DNA from: Lamellibrachia satsuma
Taxonomy: Eukaryota; Annelida; Polychaeta; Sabellida; Siboglinidae
Assembly: GCA_033239005.1 (NCBI GenBank)
Contig: BSQZ01000104.1
Span: forward strand, 1,541,501-1,605,500
Direction of reading: 5' to 3'
DNA: 64,000 nt
Shown here: positions 1 through 11,131 of the stretch, in pieces
Numbering within the stretch: position 1 is the stretch's first letter
Layout of the letters: the number at the start of each line of letters is the position of its first letter
Translations under genes and position numbers: made by a program
Notes under the pieces: generated by a model
What the model was told of the DNA's origin: nothing
The model's input: only the letters and a program-made list of their open reading frames with translations
Databases searched by the model: none

Positions 1-89
1 TTCATCCAAATTACTTGTAATATCCACAATTAAGCTAACAACAATGACCAAAACATAAACTGTGTTTGTGACCATCACTTCCATTTATT

Positions 90-415
90 TCGGGGCAGAC
101 CACAGTACAAACATGTATTGGTGGCCATGTTAACGTTTTGTCTGATAGGAAAACATGACCATCAAAAATTCTGAAATCGTTTATAACAACTGCCATCATC
201 TCATTGACATGCTGACCAAGTTTTGTAAAAATCACATACCACCAGCTCTATTAAAACACCCCGACGTGCGATGGCCGTCAATTTTAACATAAATAGCCAT
301 GTATTTTTGCACCCACGTGGTCCACAGTAGAAAAATTCCCATCAATCCCTCCGCGTTTTACACTCTAAAAAAATTCACTGTTTCACAGCCAATAGCCTAA
401 GCCTGGCCCTGGGAC
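90..415 (-). repeat. Dispersed repeat family R1, copy 1
   Basis: This stretch is the reverse complement of 31660-31970 over roughly 300 bases. Shared landmarks are the segment around CTCATTGACATGCTGACC, the AACGTTTTG block, and the stretch ending in CACAGCCAATAG. Shorter copies lie at 1540-1690 and 27783-27900. No coding potential is visible, so it is probably a non-autonomous element or a fragment of one. I could not define its ends. Confidence 0.7.
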
Positions 416-1539
416 ATCTTCTTAGTATACTGGTCGGTGTAGTTTTCGACCTACTTAATAGAATATGCTGTTTAACAAAAAATATTAAGAAACATTTTGT
501 GTAAGAGATTGATATACCAAATCAGCAAAAGCTACTTCATTTATTCAATGCAAACAAATTGTTAAAACAGTTGTTTTGAGTGAAAAACTTACGAATATTG
601 AATGTCTGAACCATGTCACGTGAGTCGAGGAAACGTGCGGAATTCGACTTATATTTATGGCAAGCCGTACTGACATAGCGCTTTCTAAAACACATATATT
701 TGTATTGAATATATAACGTTAATGTAGTACATTTTTTCTCGTATATTTAACACATTTTAATTATTCCTACTTTTATGACAAGACTAGCTTGCCATACATC
801 TACCACAAAAAGGGCTATTATTGTCGCGTGGCCAAGAACGAGACATGCGTCAGCAGACGCTCGACAATAATACTGTCTGGTAAGCATGCAAAGTCGGTTT
901 TTGTCAAGGTATGTATATCATAAACGTGTTCTATGTTATAGTATATATTAAAATATAATTTGCTCAGACAAGACTCTGGGTCGTTATTGTCGCAAACAGA
1001 CGCTGTGACGTCTCTAACGCGATATCAAGCGAGATTTCAATGGATCGAAAACTGGCGTGGGTCGAAAACTGCACCGGTAACTATACTAGAGTAGATAAGC
1101 AGAAACCGCAGTCGTGTAAAATGTTGCAGATACGGTTAACATATGGGAGCAGGAAAATAACGCATCCGTTCTGATCCGTACGTCACTTACCTTCAGATAG
1201 CGGGCAAATAAAAATACGAAATCATAACCTACGAATTTCGCAGTAATAATAACAAAATTGAACAATAACTTTCTTTACGCGTCTACGCATAACCTCGCGC
1301 GCGCACCTACCGGATAAATTGCGGTTCGTCTGAACTTTCCGCCAGGAGAGCCATCTTTACCGCCAGTGCCCTGTTAGAAGCCGGCCTCACCACAACACAG
1401 ACTATTTCACACATAAATTGGCGCCGGATTAATTAAACACATGGCACATTCTCAAATTGTCGATGACAGCAATTTTGTTCTACTATTAAATTATAGTAAC
1501 AGAACAAGTGCAGATTTTCCCATTCTCTTTCCCTTTCCC
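416..1539. other. No gene seen
   Basis: Intergenic DNA with frequent stops in all frames. CpG-containing words occur around 1000-1400, but I see no exon with homology, no RNA gene and no clear repeat boundary. Confidence 0.5.
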
Positions 1540-1690
1540 ATGATGGCCACGTTAACGTTTTGCATGATTAGTAGAAAACGTGACCATCAAAAATCCTACA
1601 ACTTTATGACATCCACTTTTACTATACTGCCAATGTGCTGAACAAATAAGTTTCGTCAAAATCACATAACTCTAGCAAAAGTAAATTGGG
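1540..1690 (-). repeat. Dispersed repeat family R1, copy 2
   Basis: It shares with copy 1, in the same orientation, the succession GGCCACGTTAACGTTTTG, a GTGACCATCAAAAAT block and TCAAAATCACATA. It is more diverged and shorter than the copies at 90-415 and 31660-31970. Confidence 0.65.
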
Positions 1691-2764
1691 AGTTTTCATC
1701 AAATATTAATACACTGCTTCCTGAGGCACTGGTTGTTTCGAGAACGTCACCACCAAAATAATAATACTAAAATATGATATTTATATATCGCCATAATAAC
1801 TTAGTGTTATTATACAATAATAATACAGCTAAACGTATATACGCAGTTAAATAATTAAAATAATAAATGAATTAAGAACAATACAACTAAAAATCATACA
1901 TCAAATTAAGCAATTAAAAAACAAGTACAATTTAAATTGAAGGGCAGTACAACTAAAACGTATACATGGAATCAAATAATTTAAACGATGAATTACAAAG
2001 AGCAATAAATTATAAGTATCAAATGGGAGTAAAATAATAAATCAAATAAATTAAGGTATACAAGGAATTAAATAAGACAAAATAATAATAATAAATATCG
2101 AATAAGATTAAAGCCGGTAAGTCTATTCTATCTTGTATATTCCTTTCGGAAAAGGGAAGTATTTAACTGCCATTGAAAACTATCACAACTGTTAGAGTTT
2201 CTAAAATACATACGATGACGATAAAACATGTCCGATTGACCAACTGATGCGAATCGGGAATAATGACCTGCATCTGAGCATGGAATGATCGATGGTCTTT
2301 TAATAAAAATAAGAGATCAATGACGTGAGTGACGCTTAGCCATTATATGCCAATTGGTTGCATCTCCTATCGGTCGGTGGAGAGACCAATCCACAGTCAC
2401 CGAGTCTCTTATGGTTGCTTATCAAGCAGCTCTCAGGGGAGAGATTTGTCAGCCCCCAGACCAATGTAGTCCTCCACCCAACCTACTGACAATCCCTATG
2501 TGTTGAGCTAGCAACCTTTTATGATAACACGTCTACCCGTTTATATACTATATACACCCTGTTTAGCTGAATTTGTGGTGTGAACTCTTGAAACATGTTC
2601 ACTTTACATGTATCGGACATAACAACATCTAATTAAACAATTTATTCATTATAATGTTTCTTATATGGCATAGTTCAAGTTGTAATGCAACAAAATGTAT
2701 AACATGCATTAATAATATTGCTAGTCTATGTTACTGATATTGAATTATGCAGATTCAGTGGTGG
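1691..2764. other. AT-rich intergenic DNA
   Basis: The part from about 1740 to 2110 is extremely rich in A and T, with many short AATAA and TTAAA words and no open frame. The remainder shows no recognisable gene or element. Confidence 0.5.
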
Positions 2765-2770
2765 TAATTG

Positions 2771-2808
2771 TGCGCATGCGCCGGAAGTGCTCACTCTAAG
2801 ATGGCGCC
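2771..2808 (+). promoter_or_regulatory. Housekeeping-type promoter motif cluster (NRF1, ETS, YY1-like)
   Basis: Three classical TATA-less promoter motifs sit within 38 bases. An NRF1 palindrome, TGCGCATGCGC, is at 2771-2781. It overlaps an ETS core, CCGGAAGTG, at 2781-2789. A YY1-like AAGATGGCGCC follows at 2798-2808. YY1 sites of this kind often straddle a start codon; here the ATG opens only nine codons before a stop. Either a short first exon lies here or the site belongs to an unseen transcript. The motifs are seen directly; promoter activity is inferred. Confidence 0.5.
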
Positions 2809-2815
2809 TACAACA

Positions 2816-4800
2816 ACGTCGGCCCGTTAACTGTCATCAATAACCCTACCTTAAGAATGCAACACACTACAAGTGGAAAAAGGTTATTATTTTGCAACAG
2901 TATCATCGAAGAGTTGTATTCACTGGTATTATCTTTTTATTATCTATGAATCTAGTCAATCACATCGCCGTTACTTTGTGGAACAAATGCGCAAAACAGA
3001 CACATTAACCAACAGTCAGTCAAAATGCTTAGAAAGTGTATCGTCTCCATCCCATTGAAGAACAAATAATATATCCATTAAACATAGGGCCTACATTAAC
3101 CTGCAAATCCGACATTCTACATAATATAGATTCGAACTAGGGCTACGTCATTAGAACTCTCCAGTGCGGCATCAGTCTATCCACATTTTGCAAGCGGCTA
3201 ATACAGAATCATGAGTTATATCAGAAGAAGAAAAATATAGTTGTTACTAGTAATTAACCTGTCCAATACATTAATCACAACTCCATATGAAATGTCCAAT
3301 CGTCTGTAGAATCCGAGCAGAAAGGGCATATGTATCAAAATTAATACTATATGAAATATGTGTATTCCATTGAATATATATTATTTATTTACAAAGCTAA
3401 ATAAAGTTTATACACAAACCTAACTTTTCATCGCAATGAGAATCGAGGCCGTATTTATGTTCAAACCAGTGACACTTCTTCGGTGGTATTGCGCATCCTG
3501 TTAGGTCACGAAGTCCCTGTTTATGATCCACCGTTTGTTTTCATAGTAGCTGTTTCGCATCATCTCTTTCTTCACCTATTTCGTCTGACTGGCTGTCAAC
3601 GCAACTACCAATTTAGCTGAGATCAGCTTTTGCAGAGAAGTCCACATGAAGCACGCAGTGTGTGCTATAGACAAACCACGTGTGTTGAAACCGACAACTT
3701 TGCATCGATTGTTATGTAACACATGCTAAATGCAAGAACTGCCCGCATGCTGGCTCGTAACCAGCAATTAAGCCATGTGGTCTTTTGTCTGTCCTGGAGG
3801 GGCAGACAACGAACCATGACAGGCATTGTTTTCTTGTTTGCATCCGATAATCTTTAGCAGCTGCACGCATTGATACTTGTCAACACCGTCAACAACGTTG
3901 AGATCCTCACTTAGAAGCACAGTTTCTATGTCGCATTTATTCTGGTATCCTAATTGTAACGCCACATGCATGTTGTGGCGGGCGGGCGGGCCGGCGGGCG
4001 GTACCTCGCTAATCCTATTCTTCCAGGCTGAGCTGGATGGAGGCGGATTCTGATAGGAGCAGTTACTATAGACGTCGCGGGATGGAAGTAAGTTGGATAT
4101 CGTCGAATAAGACAAAGATATACATGGGCATCGGCTATAGTCTTAGGTGAACTCAGCAGAACTAGCTGTCACTATATATCTATATGTTTATTTGTTGCGA
4201 GTAATTGATTTACCAGAATAGAAACACAACATTAATGATATATTATTATAATATATCTATATATTATATATTCTGTGAAATCTTCATTTAGTGTTCTGCG
4301 CTGCATATCGGTTGCTTAATTCGTTATCAATACTTGCATTTATGCTATTATAGTTGCGTGTCCTAACTTCAGGAAGCGCCCAATTCCGTACGTGGGCCGT
4401 GGTTACTTAATTGGTAATTAACTAAATTTAATTACTTCGTTTTTTTACAAGAAAAGCTTCTTCATTGATTTATGTTTCCAACTAGAAACTACCAGGATAT
4501 CTATCACATTTCATGATATCAGAAGATATCATATAATACAACTTACGTATATGCATATTCCCTTTCAGCTAGTGTTATGATGTCGGTGAATGGCAGCACC
4601 GAGTCTGACGTAAGCACAACTGTTGCCGCTACCATGAAGTATGCGCCAGAGAGGAGTGGGGGAGGTGGACGAACAGCCAGCACAACAAAACCACCCACCG
4701 ACACTGTCTAATCAGACACATATTATATTCTAAAGTGCATTTTCTTTGATATCATCAATAAAAAACATAGGACTCACCGATACAATTGTGTCTTTGTTTC
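2816..4800. other. No gene seen
   Basis: No exon with recognisable homology. A short GC-rich run of GGGC/GGCG words lies near 3975-4005, and there are AT-rich stretches around 4240-4270. The open frames here look fortuitous. Confidence 0.45.
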
Positions 4801-4806
4801 ATTGAA

Positions 4807-4848
4807 GTTGAAACAATGCTGACAGATCAGTCAGCATTGCTTCAATTA
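4807..4848. repeat. Short inverted repeat at the edge of the 24-bp array
   Basis: The word ACAATGCTGAC is followed after a short loop by its near reverse complement GTCAGCATTGC. This gives a small hairpin immediately before the tandem array that starts near 4861. It may mark the end of the same repetitive element. Confidence 0.55.
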
Positions 4849-4860
4849 CAAACAACGTTG

Positions 4861-5108
4861 ATATCCGACGTCGACTCAACTTTCATATCGACCAATAATT
4901 CGACGGTATCACAACGTCGATACCTGACGTTGAAACAACGTCGATACTGGACGTTGAAACAACGTCGATACTGGACGTTGAAACAACGTCGATACTTGAC
5001 GTTGAAACAGCGTCGATATCCGACGTTGAAACAACGTCGATATCCGACGTCGACTCAACTTTCATATCGACCAATATTTCGACGTCATCACAACGTCGAT
5101 ACCTGACG
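4861..5108. repeat. 24-bp tandem repeat flanked by duplicated 70-bp blocks
   Basis: The unit starting GACGTTGAAACAACGTCGAT recurs every 24 bases at 4926, 4950, 4974, 4998, 5022 and 5046. The outer blocks 4861-4930 and 5041-5108 are nearly identical to one another, so the array has a higher-order arrangement. Because 24 is a multiple of three, repetitive peptides stay open on both strands; these are not genes. The unit contains palindromic words (AACGTT, GACGTC). Confidence 0.85.
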
Positions 5109-5226
5109 TCGCTACAACGTTGCTACAACGTCGTGTGCCTGCTGGGTTGCTGCTGTCGAGCGCCGTCGTCAGGTATTTCGCTGTCGTCGATGAACTCTCG
5201 AGTCAAACGCAAGACTAATTTGTCGC

Positions 5227-5230
<4 letters not shown>

Positions 5231-5305
<75 letters not shown>
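5231..5305. repeat. (CT)n microsatellite
   Basis: About 75 bases of uninterrupted CT dinucleotide, just before the palindromic AT tract. Confidence 0.95.
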
Positions 5306-5307
<2 letters not shown>

Positions 5308-5326
5308 GACAACACTAACAGAGGGG

Positions 5327-5520
<194 letters not shown>

Positions 5521-6948
5521 TTATAACCATTTTCCCTTTAAAGGGGCGCCTTGCCCCATCCTACCCTATACTGGCAATACTATTCTCTTGATCTGTAAGG
5601 TACGTAACTCTGTGTTAATTGCTAGCTGCTACTAAAACCACGCACGCACGCTAGGTGGCGCCACTATAATTTAGTTTGACATTTGTTTGGAAGGGGGCGT
5701 TACCCACCAGTGGAGGAGGCGAGTTGTGTTTTTTAGACGAAGCAAAGGACCTTGTTGTTAATTTTCCGTCGTAGCCACGTCGGAACAGCCATTTTATGGC
5801 TTGTCATCAGAATATATTTGTGGTTAATTTAAAATTGCTTGATACCAATGTTGATGGCGTACCAGACGACTATGGCGATAATAGGGGTACGCATCATGCA
5901 AGATTGGATATTCCAGCAATTCCGTGATGTCATGATGACTGATGACTTTTAAATTGTGCCACTTAGAATATGACAGTATACGCAATTGTCACATTTATGT
6001 TACTAGGTCCCCCGATGCTAATGTTAGTTGCTGAATAACGACACTTGATAGTACAAGCGTAGCCGTAGGCCGTAGCTAGTAATGACTAATGTCTTGACAA
6101 ACTGCACGATGTAAATAAATAACTGCATGTGACCATGTCTACTCTAGTCTCTATGTCAGACAATGAGTCTGTGTCTGTGACTGACCGTTTTATTTATGCC
6201 ATGCCCATTGTCCGTGCCATGGGAGTAACCTGCTCTCACCACTTAATATTAGTGGCATAACTTATCAAATATTCATAAAGTTTACACATCCAACATCACT
6301 GTCACTGACACTGTCAGACTGGGTTGGGTTCGGCAGTAGAACGGCCGGAGTTCAAATCTACCCATCAGTTGAGAGGTCGGCGTTTGAATCTGCCTATTTC
6401 TGTTTTCACACTTGTTGTGCAATTTCATTCATCCCACATTGCCTGTGTCTTTCTGAAGAGAAACTAAAAGCCTGGTGTCTAATGTCTATAATTGCCACCA
6501 CTGTTCTGTCACTGAGAACCTATCTTGAATCTAGATCTCTGCCTGCATGTCCAAAGACATAGGTGTGCAAACCAGATTAGGGTTTCACTGATGTTCACTG
6601 TCTCAGTGCGGTTGCAGTGGCTCAGTGGTTTAAATTATAATTAGTTATATCAAAATTATCCCAAATAATTTCTCCAAATTTTAATCCATGTCTTGGTTTC
6701 AGCACTTGCATATCAGTGGCACCATCACTTCTGTCTTCCGTCACCACAACTGACCCATGCTGCCCTTGCCTTGAAACATCAACACCACGTGTAAGGAAAT
6801 TGGACAAATTACAACCAGTGCTTCATCTGAAGGATTTTGTAATGGTGTTGCCATACTTGTAAGCAAGCCACATGTGATTAACCGTCAACTGCATTGCAAA
6901 ACTACTCAGCCAATGGAATGTTTGTGTGGATTGTGATCTGTTTCTCAG
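5521..6948. other. Region upstream of TRMT44; possible first exon and SINE-like fragments
   Basis: An ATG at 5796 opens about 30 codons (MACHQNIFVV...) and reaches possible GT donors near 5884, so it could be a TRMT44 first exon. The phase does not obviously match the acceptor before 6949. Around 6340-6440 are box-B-like words (GAGTTCAAATC, GTTTGAATC) that suggest tRNA-derived SINE debris. Neither assignment is firm. Confidence 0.3.
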
Positions 6949-7139
6949 AGACATCCTCAAACTGGATCTCACGGATAATGATGCTGAAGAGATTGTGAAC
7001 TCAATTTCCCAAGCCTACAAGCTTTGCCCTATGAGAAACAATTGTGATGACATTTCGGGTCAGATAGAAATAACAATTAGGGAATTGCTTCCAAAAGAGC
7101 TGCAACGATTCCCTGTGCTTACAGAAGTTGTTTTCATAG
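6949..7139 (+). CDS. TRMT44: TRMT44 candidate exon A
   Basis: Open frame from an acceptor (TTTCTCAG before 6949) to a donor (GTGAGA from 7140). It encodes DILKLDLTDNDAEEIVNSI and continues to EVVFI. It ends one base into a codon, and the next exon starts with the two bases needed to complete it, which supports real splicing. Homology of this N-terminal part to TRMT44 is plausible but less certain than for the core. Confidence 0.5.
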
Positions 7140-7638
7140 GTGAGAAGGTTTCCAATATGTTCTGTTAAGGGTAAGGAAATAGTATCTGCTTCTTGGTTTG
7201 AAAACATTTTAAAAATGATGTAATATGGCCAATACTTTCATATATGAAATAAATAATATATATATGTAGTGTTTGATTACATAATTATGATAATAATAAA
7301 ACTTCTGTAATGCTTAATTTCTCAGATCCCTGAGTCACAGTAAACCAGAATTGTTAAGCCTGTCTGACAACATATATTATATTAAAAAGTGCTCTGCCAC
7401 CTTTGCAACATGAGTCATGAAATTATGTCACTTGAATTAATGGAGCTGACCAATGAAATAGAATGAAAATTTTTTACATCAAGAAGGCAACAAAAATCAA
7501 ACAGTTTTTGATAATGCCACATCAAAAATCCCCTTTAGCCCATCAGAAAACTAACCTCGGTCACAACTGTTAGAATGTACAAGTGCCAACTGCCAAGCCT
7601 TGTCATATTGCTAACCCTGTTCCTGTTGCCTTTTTTAG

Positions 7639-7756
7639 ACCCAGAAAAATGTACTGCTACATTTGTGCCTCTGCTAATGACCGGTGGTCAGTCAGGTCCA
7701 AGAGAGAAGTGCCTTCCTGCAGCATATCGCCTACAGCTGTTCACTGAAGACAAGCG
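7639..7756 (+). CDS. TRMT44: TRMT44 candidate exon B
   Basis: Flanked by TTTTTTAG and GTAAGA. In phase with exon A it encodes CTATFVPLLM and, near the end, AAYRLQLFTEDK, which fits the region preceding the methyltransferase core. It ends two bases into a codon, which no nearby acceptor of the next recognisable exon satisfies. Confidence 0.5.
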
Positions 7757-7984
7757 GTAAGACTAAGAATGCTGCTGGGTTGACATGGTTCATCTGCTCT
7801 GTGTGAATTAATATCAGTTAACTTGGTTTAAATAGGTTTATCCCCAGAATACTTGCTTCAGGATGGACAGTGAATGTTTATAATTTATAATACCAAACGT
7901 TAGTTTCATAAGCTGTATAATGAATATACATTTTAATGCTTTATTTACCGTACTTGTGACAAATTCCTTTTTTGTCTCCATTTC

Positions 7985-8080
7985 TAGTGTTGGATGTACG
8001 CCATGTTCTGAATGTATGCCATGTTCTAGATATATGCCATGTTCTGGATATATGCCATGTTCTAGATATATGCCATTATA
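7985..8080. repeat. About 20-bp tandem repeat in an intron
   Basis: Five imperfect copies of a unit resembling ATGCCATGTTCTAGATAT, with a period of about 18-20 bases, inside the intron between TRMT44 exons B and C. The open frames through it on both strands are repeat artefacts. Confidence 0.8.
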
Positions 8081-8139
8081 CAACTTATGCGTTGTAAATG
8101 TGCTTTTTTCAGTGGCAGAGGAAATGATTGTTAAAACAG

Positions 8140-8300
8140 CCGTCCTGCAACACTGCAGTAACACAGCCTTTAGAAGGTGGACTCTCAGTCGGAAGGAGCA
8201 GGGTTCAAATCCTCTTGCTGCCATTTCGAAGCCGGGGCAATTTAATTCACTCCTCATTGCTTCAGTTCACTCAACTTTATAAATGAGTACCTGAGTAATA
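8140..8300 (+). mobile_element. tRNA-derived SINE with a Meta-like central domain
   Basis: A good pol III box B, GGTTCAAATCC, lies near 8202-8212, with a tRNA-like stretch upstream. Downstream is the block ending AAATGAGTACCTG, which resembles the conserved central domain of MetaSINEs in many invertebrates. It lies within the TRMT44 intron in the sense orientation. Confidence 0.6.
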
Positions 8301-8342
8301 ACTATAATATAGTAGTGGATACATATAAATGAATAGTCTTCA

Positions 8343-8505
8343 CACAGTAATTGCAGCATGGCTCAGTGCTTCCCTGAGAAGTTGGGTTGGTGTTGGAATG
8401 AACAGGTTTGCCAGGCTGTGAAGTGTTTAACAAACACTTTGAAGTCTGAGGCTTTGAACCATCCCAAGAACTGGATACAGCGCTATATAAGAATGTTACC
8501 TGTAT
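8343..8505 (+). mobile_element. SINE-like fragment with a GCGCTATATAA tail
   Basis: It starts with a GGCTCAGTG word like the box A region of tRNA-derived SINEs and ends in CAGCGCTATATAAGAATG, a 3' end shared by many SINE/LINE tails. It has an open frame joining the TRMT44 exon at 8562, but the composition suggests a repeat and not coding sequence. Confidence 0.4.
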
Positions 8506-8561
8506 GCAGTAACATGTCACTACTCTCGTCTACACCAGGTTATCCCTCAGTCTCCCCGCAG

Positions 8562-8741
8562 ACTTCCCCAGCCGTGACTCGCATGGTCTGGCTGCGGACC
8601 ACACTGCTCCCCAGACTAGCCCGCTAGAGTGAGGAGCCGAAACATAACACCGCAGTAACGTCACTGTTGCTCATCCCCATTAACAAATACAGTGAGCGCT
8701 ACCAGGACATGAAAGCTCGGTATGGAAAACATCTCGTGGAG
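8562..8741 (+). CDS. TRMT44: TRMT44 exon C, interrupted by TAG
   Basis: It encodes MVWLRTTLLPRLAR, then TAG at 8625-8627, then in the same frame SEEPKHNT and KYSERYQDMKARYGKHLVE, followed by the donor GTGAGT. The TAG falls where TRMT44 relatives usually have tryptophan after the LLPRL motif, so one G-to-A change in TGG would explain it. The 5' border at 8562 (after CCCCGCAG) is the best visible acceptor but does not match the phase of exon B. Confidence 0.75.
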
Positions 8742-9253
8742 GTGAGTTGTCCAAAATCCAGTTTAGTGACAATATCTGTCAGACACAAATTTGTTTCTTC
8801 ATCTGGTGATACATTTTTTAAAGAAGAATTGACACTTAAGAGCTGCACTCTCAATTCAGTTTTACGTTCATTTTGCAAATATGTTGTGTGTTGCATAATA
8901 ATTTAATTTACAAGTAAATTCTATTAATGAATAAAAAAAATGATGCACACTTTTATTAAACCGACTGTGCATACTATCTTCAAAGCCCATGTCTATTTGT
9001 AAATAGTGTCGTGTATGTTATTATACGCTTCATATTTTTCAGTACTATAATTTTGTATCAAATTTATCAAATACATTCATCATTCAGGGAAAGTTGTGTC
9101 AGCTACATGTTTCTCATTAGATTACTACCCTGGTAACTGAAAATAATAATTTTCATAAATATCATGCTGTGTATTGTTGTTGTCATTCACGGTATGTAGC
9201 AGTTAAATTGAAAGGTAATTGCCATTTGTCCTACATAATTTTTTGGTGTTCAG

Positions 9254-9322
9254 ACATGGCCAGAAGGAACTGAACCTCGCAAATTCATCTATGAAGATAT
9301 CGCCATTGCAGCCTATTCACTG
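9254..9322 (+). CDS. TRMT44: TRMT44 exon D
   Basis: Exactly 23 codons between a CAG acceptor and a GTGATT donor. It reads TWPEGTEPRKFIYEDIAIAA..., the conserved segment before the SAM-binding motif. It is phase 0 at both ends and undamaged. Confidence 0.85.
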
Positions 9323-10035
9323 GTGATTTTTTTATTACTCAAAACTTCCCCATATTTACGGGCTGATTTCACCTTGGATGTGTAGTACACAGATTTGTAG
9401 GCAATGTGTGGAAAATATGTTTATTTGTAATGGTACAGTGTACTACTAAATTGTACTGCCAAACTTAAAGTCGCATACAACAAAATGCATAGGCGGATTA
9501 TATGATACAACAGAACTAGTGGTATGTTTGTTAAAAATTGCATTAATAACTTTGTGCTCTCTTACTTTACATTGATTTATGGTTTTAGAAAATGTGAATA
9601 TGATATTGACAGTGATTGTATATAATGTGTGAGTAGCTGTATAAATTATGATGGGCGAGGGTGCTTTATGTTGTACAATTGGGATTTTATAGCTTATTTA
9701 TTTGTACTTAATTATTTATTATACTTGAACTTTTGAGAAAAAAAATTAATGCATATTTGTATGCATATGATTTGTTAACCGGAAACAAAGGTATTCATAT
9801 CTGTAATGCATTCGTATGTGCATGCAAGCGTGCCTTTCGCACACCATAGCAGACAGCCGTTGATGTGCACACACATACAAATGCATGCAGGCTGTTGCAC
9901 ATTTTTTATGTGCAGCATTATTTTATGTTGTCCATAATAACCCATGACTCCATGTCCGAAGGAAATATTGTACCCAAGTAAAACATTTGAGGTTCTATCT
10001 AATGCACTGATTACTTATGACAACGTCTTCCCTAG

Positions 10036-10140
10036 GTTCTCTGGGAAGAGGAGCGATGGGAAAGGGGAACAGACAAACAGACATTTGTGGATCTGGGCTG
10101 TGGCAATGGATTACTAGTGCATCTACTCAACTTGGAAGGG
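10036..10140 (+). CDS. TRMT44: TRMT44 exon E, SAM-binding motif I
   Basis: Thirty-five codons between CCCTAG and GTATGT. It contains VLWEEERW and the glycine-rich motif [19 protein letters not shown] that binds S-adenosylmethionine in class I methyltransferases. It is intact. Confidence 0.9.
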
Positions 10141-10641
10141 GTATGTAGCAGCAGGATCCATAATTATTGTAATTTGACTACTGTGGAATAACTGAAAAGT
10201 GTCACCACCTGTTGTTAAACAATTGACGCCATTTTTCAGTTGTTCTACACTAATCACCAAATGACACCACTAGTGTTAAGTAGTTACATTATTGTCTAGA
10301 GATACAAATTTTGATACACTTATAAGAAAAGATTCCTTGACATTTTTCCGTGGCCCGTTTTTTTTCAAGCATACTGTGCTTATTAGGTCGACTACGGTAA
10401 CTGTCGTCATGACAACACAATACTTGATTGTCATTAATCTTCTAGTTGTTGTGTTGCCAATAACAATCCACCATATCATAATAGAAGCAGTAATAATTAG
10501 CATATTTTATCATCGATAGTAAATAATGGTAAAATTTATTATGTTATCAGATATTCCCATTTATAAGGAAATCCTTCTGTTTTTTTTGCTTTCTCATGAC
10601 AAGCGTTGCTTTGATGTTTTATACTGTGTTTTGTATCACAG

Positions 10642-10713
10642 CATCCTGGAATTGGAATTGATGTCCGAAGTTGGAAGATCTGGGATATGTATGGGCCTGA
10701 AACCCACCTGCAG
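10642..10713 (+). CDS. TRMT44: TRMT44 exon F
   Basis: Twenty-four codons, HPGIGIDVRSWKIWDMYGPE..., between TCACAG and GTGTGT. The acidic residue in GIDVR is in the position that usually contacts the SAM ribose. It is intact. Confidence 0.9.
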
Positions 10714-10896
10714 GTGTGTGGCCCACAAACTTCAGTACACTCATCCTAGTTTGTGACAATGTTCAAGGTGGTAGAGAACAATGAAGTAATTATTTTCTTC
10801 TAATCACAGCTATTAAGATTTACTTACTTAACGTTTCAGCTAAAAGAAGAGAATTGTTACTTCAGTGGTCATAGTGTCTACTCCTGCTAATTATTA

Positions 10897-10897
10897 G

Positions 10898-10967
<70 letters not shown>

Positions 10968-10976
10968 CACACACAC
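10897..10976. repeat. (AC)n microsatellite
   Basis: About 80 bases of AC dinucleotide with one interruption, in the intron before TRMT44 exon G. Confidence 0.95.
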
Positions 10977-11024
10977 GTGATCTCATATATATAGCATCAT
11001 TCACTGTAGTTTTTCCTTCTTCAG

Positions 11025-11131
11025 GAGTGTGCAACCACACCATCTGATTCAAACCTGTTTCCTGAGTACGACTGGATCCTCGGTAACCATAGTGATGAAC
11101 TGACCCCATGGATACCAGTCATTGCAGCAAG
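11025..11131 (+). CDS. TRMT44: TRMT44 exon G, catalytic-region motif
   Basis: It encodes NLFPEYDWILGNHSDELTPW and ends VIAAR, split two bases into the arginine codon before the donor GTATGT. The NHSDELTPW segment is a hallmark of the Trm44 family. It is intact. Confidence 0.9.

Noticed and set aside
4786..5106. ORFs on both strands over the 24-bp repeat
   Set aside because: They stay open only because the period is divisible by three; no homology or start context supports them.
8199..8215. tRNA gene
   Set aside because: A good box B is present but no full cloverleaf can be drawn; the downstream Meta-like block indicates a SINE.
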